Shown piece by piece: positions 35,059 through 47,000 of a stretch of 64,000 nt of DNA. Each line of letters opens with the position of its first letter. The first letter of the stretch is position 1. The notes below the pieces were generated by a model. The model was not told the origin of the DNA. It saw nothing but the letters and a program-made list of their open reading frames with translations, and made no database searches. Made by a program: the position numbers and the translations under genes. Source of the DNA: Lutjanus erythropterus (taxonomy: Eukaryota; Chordata; Actinopteri; Lutjaniformes; Lutjanidae); the NCBI GenBank assembly GCA_020091685.1, contig CM034603.1:18476611-18540610 (forward strand). Reading direction: 5' to 3'.

Positions 35059-38000
35059 CTAGAGAGAGAGAAGGCAAATGTGAGTTATACTAAAATCATT
35101 ACTAGATGATATAAGCCTGATAATGGGCCAACCTGATATACAGGAAAAAAAAGAATGTTGGGCATGACACATGCTTGTTTTCCCCATATAGTTAGTCATT
35201 TTGGAAAACAGCAATACAGCATCTGGGAAGCCTCATGGTGTCTGGACAGTCCTGACAGTCCAGGAGCACCGAGCCCTTTTAAATGCACAGCTGTAAACAT
35301 GGCGTTGTGAAACAAAAATGATTGGTCCCTGGCATGTGAGCGATCACTTACAAGCTTCACACAATCCTTGAAAGACAGAAAGCTATGAATCATCAGGCCA
35401 CAATGCGTAGAGTTAGAGTTCACACACCATACAGATAGCTTGCAGCAATTTTAATGAACATTTCAATCTAACAGAGATCAGGCATTGTCAAATCAGTGCC
35501 TGACGATTGTTAAATCATTTGACAATGCCTGACGAAGATCTCGGTTAGACTGAAATGTTGCTCAATAAAAATTGCTGCAAGCTATCAGAACAAATGCAAA
35601 TCTTTTGCCTGATTCTTCCTCCAGTTTGCATTTTGAAGGTTGAAGTCATAGCTAGGCTGAATGGCAATGATCACCTAATCTGACACAATCATCTTCAAAG
35701 ACGAGAATATTGTTGAGAATATATTATTGAGTCCACTTGAGAACAATGATTTTACCTTTGGGTGTTTTGCAGATGTATGGTCTAGAATAGTAGGAATGGT
35801 CTGCCTTCCACGTCCCATCTGAGGTAGTAATCCCGCCAAATTTTTGATCAGAGGGTTGATATTCATCCCAGTTAGTGTAGTCCATTACTGCTCTGTCCCA
35901 CCACAACCACTCTCCTGGAGACAAAAACATATTTTTTCTTGTTTAGTTTTGTTTAATTTAATGCTCTTAAGATACTGCAGCTCAGTAGTTCTCCTGGTGT
36001 TCTTGTGCAATAACTTAAAAATACACATTATAAATCAACAAAATAACCCTTATATATATTTTGTTTTTCTTCATTAGTTGTTCACCAAGCAGTTTTTCTT
36101 TTTTCTTAGTCGTTTCCCTTCCATAGCTCAATATTTGTTTGGAAGAGCAGAAAATGTGACTGTACCTTTGTTATTTTTAAACAGGCCAATCCAGAAAGAG
36201 GAGTGGTTGTCCTGAAATATTTTTGCTTTTTTTTGGATGAAGTCTTGTTCCGTGGGATCTCCAATGCTGGCTAGTGATCCACCTTCACAAAACAAAAAGG
36301 CCTTAGTTAAAGGTACATGCATTTTAGTGCCTAAAAATATCTTAGACAATTCACAGACAGGACTTACCATGTCTTGCACAGCTAGTAGATGCATCTGGCC
36401 ACCTTTTTTCTTCTGTGAAAAATATGTAACAGTAACCCCTAAATGGTATCCAGAAGTTATTACGACCTGTGTTTGTTATATCTGGGTCTTCAGGGCAAAC
36501 ACCTGGAAAATCAGGTGACTCTGTTGGTGGTACGTCTGTGAATGAGAGAAACAGAAATTATGCTGGGCTCATCTAATTTGATTTTTTCACAATTGGCACT
36601 TACAATTTGACAAAATAAAACTGTTACATCTAAAAATATAGTATATATAAATACATACAAAACAAAGCTCAGGATTTTTTTCCTATCTTTTAAAACACAG
36701 AATGATTTTAAAATGACAGGCACTCCTGTGTACTACAGTGAAATATAGAACAGACACTCTGGGGTGTTATGGGGTCTAGAGGGTTAAAGGGTAACTTAAA
36801 ACCATATGATACTAAAATAATCTTGCACAATAGGAGGTATTGCAACATTTACAGGATAATAGCTTAAGTTAAGGCATGCCAGCATTGAAGATGAGTTACG
36901 TAGTCATTTATTTATGTTATCAACTGTTTGTTAGTTATTGGACGTACCTGTGGACTTCATGCAAACACTGTTCATGGTCTGGTTACAGGCAGCGGTCTTC
37001 CATTTTCCATCCACATCCATGTAGACGCAGGGTTTGTCTCTACCCGGTTCATTTGGACCCCAGTGAGAAAATGTCATGTGCCAGCCATCAATGTATCTGA
37101 AATACCCCTTAGTCTGAAAGCAAAGATTAATCAAACTGCATTCAGCTTCATTAAGCAACAAAATTATCAAGAAAATATGTAATCTTTGTGATTTTTAAAG
37201 CAATAAATGATGAACATCCTCAGCCATGTTAGCATTGTAGCTGTATTGGTTAGTCCACCACTTTGGTCCAGATAGAAATATCGTATCAAATATACTGTAA
37301 CATTTCCTACAACAATTCATGTTCCCCAATGCAGGCACTGTAATCACATTGTATTCCTTTAACTTTTCATTTACCACCATTATTAGGTCAAAAATGTTTG
37401 TCCAACTCTTTGGTTTATGACTTAATGCCAAAACTAATGTTATTCCCATCAGCATTAGCTATACTTTATGTTAAATAGTTGGCATGATATTATGCTAAAC
37501 ATCAGTAAATTTTTACAGTAGTCTGTAGTTACAAACAGGTTAGTTGTGTTAATTTTACTACTTTGAGCAGTTTGAGAGGATTTCTGGACTGTACCTCCTT
37601 TTTGTTCATTCCAATCCACAGAGGAGCTTTGAGATTCAAACTCAGCAGCTCAACATAAGCCTGTGACCACTCATTTCGCAGGCTAATGAGTTTAGCGCCG
37701 TCATCTTCACAGTGCTTCTTGGCTGCATCCCAGGTCATTTGTTGAGTAACAACCTTGATTGAATCATTAAATATTCTGACATAGTCGGTAGAAGTTGTAA
37801 GTTCAGGTGAGTCGGGGAAATAAGATTCTGTTTAGGGTGAGAAATTAGACAAATTTAGTTTTCTGTTCACCTTAGGGTCAGGCTGTTGGTTAAAAGCTTA
37901 AGAGTTAAGAGTTTTTTCCATTCCATTCGGTTTGAATTGGCCAAAGTCCAACACATTTTAATTTTTTATTGTTGAAAGGCTGACTGAATCACAGTTTCTG

Positions 38001-41000
38001 TCATTGAGAAACATTGATTCAATGTTGCACAGTTGATTTAGTACACTTAATCCGGCTGGACTGGGACTGTTCAGCAAAATATGCACTTGTGGAAGATGCT
38101 GTAGCTCAGCTCTTTGAGAAGCACATTAGGGATTGCTAAAGATTTTCAAACATCTTTGCTACACTACCAACTTACTCACTACCTTTAACCTCAAGTATTG
38201 AACATTTACATGTCATCACCCTTTAAGTTGATATGGTAAACTTGTTTGCAAACCATTGCTTATTTACACAACCACTTATTACAGAGCAACATAAGCTTTT
38301 ATTTGGAGTCTCTTTTTTTGGCCACCTGGCAAACAAAAGTCCAGTCTCTTTTTTTCTCTGTATTTGGTCTCTAACAACTCCAGAGGGAAAAATCTAGCCC
38401 TTTAACTGCTAAATGCTCCACTGTGTTCACCAGCTAGTCACTAAGGGTGTTTGTCTGTTGTTTAGTAGTTCTTTTTTTCTTTTTCTTTCTTCTTTTTTTA
38501 AACAGCATTTTAACTGAAAACATCTACCGTATTTTCCGCACTATAAGGCGCACCTAAAAGCCTTTAATTTTCTCAAAAACCGACAGTGCGCCTTATAATC
38601 CGATGCGCCTTATATATGGATCAATATTGGTCAATTATGGCTACCGTAGTCAGGGGGCATCGCTGAAGTAACAGCGGTAAAAACGGTAAAGGGGAATTCC
38701 AGTCCCACACCACTTGTGTGTGTATAAAGACCCCAAAATGGCACCTTTCAAGAGACACGCTTACGACGCAGAGTTCAAACTCAAGGCTATCAGTCACGCA
38801 GAAGAACATGGGAATAGAGCAGCAGCGAGAGAATTCAACAACTGACTGACTTATCAGGGCCCCGTTTCCCAGAGCCTTCGTAGCGCTACGTGCGTCGTAA
38901 GTTGTATTTTAAGGTCTCCCTTAAGGTTGTCCCAACTCTGGGAAACAGCCCGTAACCTTAAGGGAGACCTTAAAATACAATTTACGACGCACGTAGCGCT
39001 ACGAAGGCTCTGGGAAACGGGACCCTGACTGTTTTGTGGACATGCCCTTTAGCGCAGCTCCATCTAGTGGATGCATAACGCAACCCCAGCCACTACAGTA
39101 GTTTCTATTCTATGCGCCTTATAATGCGGTGCGCCCTATATATGAAAACAGTTTTAAAATAGGCCATTCATTGAAGGTGCGCCTTATAATCCGATGCGCC
39201 TTATAGTGCGGAAAATACGGTACCTGCTTCAGCTAAAAACAATTCTGGGAGCCATGAGATTGACCCAAAACAGTAAAATTATGGGCAGGGCACTTAATGA
39301 GCCTCTGTAAAGCTGAGGGTAGCTGCAGGCTGTAGAGATAATTATAAAAAGAATTCATCATTAGATGTGAACCTTTCATATTGTCACATTGTATTCATAT
39401 CAGAATTTGATGCATTTTATTGCAAAAAATTGATTATAGTAACTTCAAGAAATACAAACTAAACAAAACAGGAAAATTTGCTAGTTCTTACCTCAACTCT
39501 GCAACTGTAAAATAATTTTTAGACATGAGGGAATGTTTTAAAGAGAAAGATGGGCTCACCAACATCTCGAAGACAGACAAATCCATTGGTGTCATTGCAG
39601 GACTTAATTTGCCATTTCCCAATACCAAGGGAAGGATTTGTATTGATCACAACACATTGTGACTTGGGAAACACAAAGTGAGAAAGAGCCCAACGTTATT
39701 ACAGAGTCATGATAAAACATTTTCTTTCTGGGACTACAGCCTACTTCTAACAGCATTAATAGATAGATGATCTGGATAGTAAAGGCCTACTGTTCAATGG
39801 AAAAATATAAATATAAATTATTTACTGTTCCCTTTTCAAAGAAATTATGTCAATTAGGGCATCTGGTTCATATATAGACCAAGGTCAATCTTGCATGGGC
39901 AGTCCACAAAAATACATTAATTACATAATTAAGGTACCATCGGCGTTCACCCCAGGGCCAGATGACTCTGCAGTAATTACAGATATTTATCAGCAATTGA
40001 AGAGAGGTTAATTCTCTCATTGTTACAAAAGTGTACTGTCATTTGTCTCCAAGTCATGACAACATAAGTGGCATATCTAAATTGAAAGTGCTTCTTACCT
40101 CTAATTCAAGCTCGAAAGGATGAAAGGATCTTCGGAAACGCCCAAATCCCTGCAATGTAAACCCAGATAGTCGAAATGTTTATAAATACACAAAATATAG
40201 TAATAAATACTGATGTTACACACTCTGCAGTGTTTCACACACAGACTTGGATGGGCACTCAAATATATTTTGCAATCCATTCTGGACTTTTTATTTATTT
40301 ATTTATTTTTCTATCCAAAAGTGCAAAACCATGCATGATTGACCACTGGACAATCTCCCCTCTGACCCTCCCTCACTTGTTTGTTCTGCTGTGTGAGAAC
40401 ACACTCTGCAGAGAAACACACAGAGTGTCTTTTTTATAATGCAGGAGTGTCAAACTCATTTTGGTTCAGGGGCCACATACAGCCCAATTTGATCTCAAGT
40501 GGGCCGGACCAGTAAAATTAAAGCATAATCGATCATTCTGGCCATTAATCAAGTAATCAGATAGGAAATATTGTGTTCTGCATTTTTTCTATCACATTAC
40601 TTGCTTGCTTTATTTGAGAACAACGGTAATATACAAAAGAGAAGATAAGACAGTTCTATTAAAATTGCTAAAGTAAAAATACTCAGTAAAGTAGCTTTAC
40701 TTTTACTGTTTTCACTTTTTACTTTTTTCAAGTACAAGGTAAAAGTAAAGGTAGTAATGTCTGCAGAAACCACAAACAGAAGCAGTCACCAGAATGCTTT
40801 GTTCATATGTTAAAATCACAACATTTTTCTTCTGGAGCAGGACAGACGCTCCCAGACCCCCAACAGGGGACTGGTTTACCAACATGCCACCTTTTTCTCC
40901 TCTTATGAGTTTGCAGGTCTCTATTTAGTAATCAAGAAATACCAATAAGAATACCATTGATTTTTCAAAAAAAGGAAACAGTAACATGCAAGATTTTTAA

Positions 41001-44000
41001 ACTGTAAATGGTATTTATGTTGTGGTATTAGTGCTTTTACTTAAGTAAAGAATCTGAGTATTTTTCCATCACAGCAGGTCAGTGATCAGTGTTTCATTGA
41101 CTCTGTGGATCAGTGAATAGTGTTTTATTTATGGCAGCCTGCCACATTAAAAACATCGGCACCAAGACATGATTTTCTATTTTTGGAGCTGCGCACCTTT
41201 TTCGGTCGTGACTAGAAGCTAACTCTTTATTTGCACAACTCTCACGAGATTTATGTTTGTTATTTTTACTAAAATGTCAAACTTGCGTGATCTTTTGCAA
41301 GTCTAGGGTTCCCTTCTAAACACGACCCTCTCTGCAGACTGTCTGTAAACAGCATGATGTTACACTCTGCAGTGTTTCACACGAAGACTTTATTTGTGTG
41401 GACACTCAGTCCGAGAGGACGACGGCATCAGTGATTGATTAGTGATCAGTCTGCCCTCCTCTCCTCCCTCACCTGTTCACTCTGCTGTGAGAAGGTCTGA
41501 AAGTTTCTCACAGAGAAACACAGACTCTCCTGTTTTACATATAGGCCTCCTTATGCAGTTGTTTAATTTTATAAGTGCATCTGGTTGGTGTCGATATCAT
41601 TAACCGTCATGTTAGTTTCGACTGTTGTAATAAACTCTGTCATTAACAACAGTCTCCTCCACACGCAGCTTCTCTGCTGCTGTGAAAACTGAATCATGGG
41701 TGGATTAATTTATAAGGAAAAACCCAAAATGCGAGTTAAATTTTGGCATTTTGGCTTTGTAAAACATCCTGCTGATGAAGAAAGTCAATAGATCAGATAC
41801 AGACAGGGTAAGAGAATCACACTGACCTCCTCTGTGTGTGTCTGTACTGTACGTGTGTGTATGGAGGAGCTGCATTGACGCAGAGAGGAGATGCTGCAGC
41901 TGTGTGATAATAAATTACATCAAAATTTAAATGTCGGCACTCATCAGTACTCTGGACTTTAATAACCCCCACATGCGAAACACAGTGTGCTGTACAGTTT
42001 GACACCCCTGATTTAATGTATATGTCTACTTATGCAGTTGTTCTTTCTGTACTCCTGGTTGGTGTTGGTGTCATCTGGTACCACACTGGCTTTGTTGCTC
42101 ACAACAAACGTCCTCCACACGCAGCTTGCCTGCTGCTGTGAAAACGGATTTGTGGGTGGAAAAATCTAAATGTGAGTTGTGTTTTTTTGGGCGTCTTTAT
42201 GAAACATTCTGCTGATGAAGAAAGTCAACAGATCAGAGAGAGAGAGAAACACAGTGAGCAGGGCAAGCCCCAGAGTGTGTGCACTAAGAGACCACAGGTG
42301 TTTGTGTGTGTGGAGAGAAGACAATTGAAGAGAGTTTAATTCTCTCATTGTTACAAAAGTGTACTGTCATTCGTCTCCAAGTCATGACAACATAAGTGGC
42401 ATATCTAAATTGTAAGTGCTTCTTACCTCATAGTAGACAAAGCCATCATACCTTCGGAAAGGGCTGGATCTCTGCAATGTAAACCCAGATAGTTGAAATG
42501 TTTATAAATACACAAAATAGTAACAAATACTAGAAATGCATTCAACTCTTCAACATAATGAAAATAGATTTTGTCTTGTTGATGCATGCTACACTCTTAT
42601 ACATTCTTACACCTCAAGTAAAATTAAATATGAACCTATTAACATAATGTCTTGGGGCATATATTGTGTCTTATTTTAAACACACACAATCAGCATCACA
42701 TCATAAAACATAATTCAAGTTGTGCTCACTTACTTGACCAAAGTTGAAATATTTCCTTGGGCGCCCATTAGTCCAAAAAAATGTATATCCATTTGCACTG
42801 TGAAAACCAATCCAAAGGTCTGAAGTAGGTGAGGTAGGGCCAGCCATTTGACTCAACAAAAACACTGAAATATAACAATGGTTAAAGGATCATATATCTG
42901 CATGGAAGTTTTCTTAACTTTTAAAAAAAAAATGTATACATATAACATATAATCAGTGAATATTTTATCCCCAAAAAGAGAAAGGAAAAAAAAAGTTAAA
43001 CAAACCTTCCTCATGTCTCGAGGAAATAGAGACCAAGTCTCCTCCATTATCTTTGCAATATTTCCATGCTTTTTCCTGTGTTAATTTCTGGTCGTTAACG
43101 ATGCTGTAACACTAGAGGTGAGGAATGATAATTTGATTTACAACTTCTGAAAATACATTGCAAATACAGCCAGTCAAACATTGTCCTAGTTAGTACATCA
43201 ATCTGAATTTCACATGACAAAACTACCTCTTTTGACATCTTAAAAGAGCATTAGATTAAAAAAAAAAATCGTTATAAAATAAAAGACCCATGTCATCACA
43301 GACATTGAGAGATTGACTCTGTCATGCATCAGTTTTATTCCAATCAATTCAGCACAACATGCTTAAAGGCTAAGAGTGACCTCTGACCTTAGACTTAAAT
43401 TTTTTCCATTGGGGTGGGCAGCCACCTTTAGGAGCCTCTGTGGGTGGCGCTGTGGTGTTGACAGCAGGCGAGACATTCCGTTTACAAATGGATCTGTGCT
43501 CATGCCCACAATTATAATCATGCCAGTGCCCTGTGAACAAATTCAAGACATGAAAATTAACACTTCGTCAAATATGATGTTTCTTTCAAATATCAGGTTA
43601 AAGTTTTAATCCTTAAGATTTTCACAAAATCAAATCCAATTTTTGATACAGTTTGTGGTTAGTGTTTTTATGCAATAGCCATTCAGTGTATTCACATTCA
43701 GTAATTACCTCCACCACTCATTCTAGTAGTGGAATTTACAATAACATTCATATAATGCAGTCTTATGTCATTAATAGCTTCAAAGTTAACTGTCTTTTCA
43801 CCCTATCAGAGCTGTATTAAGTAGGGATGGGTGTTATTATAATTTTATCTATACTGATACAGCTTATCAGTACTGATACTACTTTGTAGGGCCCCTGGAT
43901 AAACATTTTCTTAGTCGACCAGTAGTCGCAGTAAAGTCACTAGTCAACTTGTTGTTGCATGTTTATGATCTTAATTTCATTATTTTATATATTTGTGGTG

Positions 44001-47000
44001 CATGAAGCAAGCCACCTATTAAATGCAAATGGCAAAAGCACCACGCCTTCTGTCCTTGCTTGTCCCACCTGTCTTCATTGTCCTCTGAGTCAGAGTCTGT
44101 ACATCACGTCAGTAAAGTTATTTCCAGTAACTGACCACCTTCAGTCACAGAGGCTGTAGCCCAGTCTATATGATGGCTAACTGACCTATCTGACTAATGG
44201 CAGCTACAGCATAGTTAGCAGCAGTACACCAGTGACTTAAATGCTACAAGAGAAATGATGATCGCAGTCCCTTCATAACGTGACCAGGTGTCCAAGTTTA
44301 TGTGGGACTGCAACTCGTTTTTATCCTTTCTCTCACATCCCACCTGGGTCTAGTTTTCAAACGTTAAACCACAGCTGGACAGACAGATTTCTAAAATCTG
44401 GCTGTTATCCAACGGCTGTTAAGAAAGAAGGGAGGGCTGTCATCATAGGGCATTGTTTGGCATGGCTCTTAGATAAGAGGGACATGAAGAAGAAACTTAA
44501 ATACTACACATGTGTAATTAAAATACTAGTTAAAGTACTGTAAATGATAAAGAAATATTTATCTTATGTAACACCATTTGTAACAGTAACTTAATTCTAC
44601 AAGTCAATAATAATGTGTAATTATTATACTGAAATATATAATGTACACAGTAAACTGCACAGCTTAATAAGGAAGACAGAATAGTGAAGTAATTTACTAC
44701 AAATAACCCGAAAATGTAATGTGTATAGTAACTATGGTTACACTAGCAGCAGGAAACAGCAACAACAATTTGTTACATCTCGAAATTGAGGAACATCCGA
44801 TGAAAATAAAACATGTTTTTAAAGTTATTGTAAGAAGTGTAATGGCATTACTAAGTACTGATATTGGTACTTAGTATCAGCAAGTACCCACATGTAAGTA
44901 CTTGTACTCAGTCTGAAAAAAAGTGGTATTGGTGCCTATTTACTACCCTACACCCAACTGGGCATCACCTCAATGTCACAAGCTGATTTAGGCAGATGAT
45001 GATGGAAACTACTTGCCTGGAATTCAGACAAAACTGCCAAGCTCACGCTTTCATTTGCTCTGGCAAAGAAATGGAAATGCAGCTACAACAAAAACTGGGA
45101 AACTGCTCATCTATAGACTATTGTGTGCTACTGAATCAAACACAAGGCAAATATAGAGATGTTACATTTACTACCAAAATTTAAAACTAACCCTTATCGT
45201 GAGTAACTTGTCCCACACAAACATAATCTATGTCCCACATTCGATTTGTTGGGATCTGGTCACCCTAATCGTTAATCAAAAGTGTGTTTACAAAACAAGA
45301 CAACTGTTACTTTTCGTCATATCATTGCAACTATTGCTAGTCAAGAAATCAGCCACAGTGAGCTGATATATGAAGAGTTGCGGGCAACACGTTAAACACT
45401 TTGAACTCTTTAAACATGCACCAGCTGCTCTTATGTCATATTTTAGACAAAGAAGCTGCTCAACAAGTGTTTGCTTTAGTAATAATGCACTTGCTTTTAC
45501 CATGTTAACCACAGGTCTGTCAAACCAGGACTAAAATCTTAAGGACTGCAACTTCAAGACTTTGTTTAATTTGTCAATTGCATGTATGTCAGTGAATGTG
45601 AATCATATTTTACTTTACTCACCAGTATAAGAGCTCATGACAGCACAGGTCTCAAAATTCTTTAAATCAGGCTGACCTACATCCCACCTTTGAAAGACCA
45701 CCGGAGAACCATTCATCCACCTTAATGTAACACAGACAAATAAGTTGTTTTTTTTTTTTTTTTACTAAAACAAAACATTGTGAAAATATTACTAGCATAA
45801 TGATATGTGGAATTAAGTTTAAAGGGACAGTTTGCCCCCAAATCAAAATACATATTTTTCCTTTTGCATGTAGAGCTATGTATTAGAGCTGCAACTGATG
45901 ATTATTTTCATAGTGGATTAATTGGTTGATTATTTTCTTGATGAACTGATTAATAGTTTTTTGTTTTAAAATGTCAGAAAATGGCAAAAAAAAGTCTATC
46001 TACATGCCAACTGGGACTCGCAGCTGCTGCAAAAAAAGTAGGCCTTGTGTGACAATCATCATATGATTTATACGAAACTTTCATAGTGTGGTTTACGCTT
46101 GATATACGAGAACATAATGTATGATTGGTGTTCTGCAGCGCCACATATTGCATACAGCCAGTGACATTGCACTCCCTCACGCAATGTCCAAAATGCATGA
46201 AAATTCAAAGCTGTGTCAACTGACAGGTGTCCAGTAACAACCCCAAGGCTTCCTTATCCCTTTACACAGACAGGGGTGCAAGGGCCCATTTATTACTGAT
46301 TTGCGCTTTAATTATTGTTGCTGTCGGGCAGAAACCTAGTATGTCCAAGACTATTACTTTTCAGGAAAAGAAAAAAAAAAGTCTTTAAACTAACTGAATA
46401 CTGCTTAGTACTAGTTAGTACTTTTCAGTGGTGTGGTTAAATATTTGTCAAACCCAGAGACATAAAGGGTGACCATAGCAATGATTTATGAAAGATAATA
46501 AAAATGTCAAAATATGGAGATACAAAGTTTGCACCAGACAGCATCTTAATGTTTGTTCTTTTTCCAGGTACAAAAATACAGACTTGTGAGATCCTGGAAC
46601 AAAAAGAACAGCTTCATGTTGTGATCAGTAACTCTGTACTCTCTAGAATAAAACCCTCTTATTCATATCTAATTCATACTCACTCAAATGTTCCATCAAG
46701 GTCTACTGACAAGCCTATCCAGTAAGACCCATAAGTCCTGGATATCTGCACACACAGATAGACATGGTAAAGCCAACAGTTTTTACATATCAGTTTGTGC
46801 TGAGGTTAAATGCCAGATAATTGTCACTGCTTACCTGTTTCCATAAAAAGACACTTTCAGCTTCACTGTCAATGGTTACCAAGTCGCCATGCCTCCTCTG
46901 GCAGAAATGGCGAGCGTCTTCCATGGCCATGGACTTTGCGTTAATATAATACTGATTTCCCTTCCATTCTATCCACCCATCTGAGGTCTTATTGTAGTCT

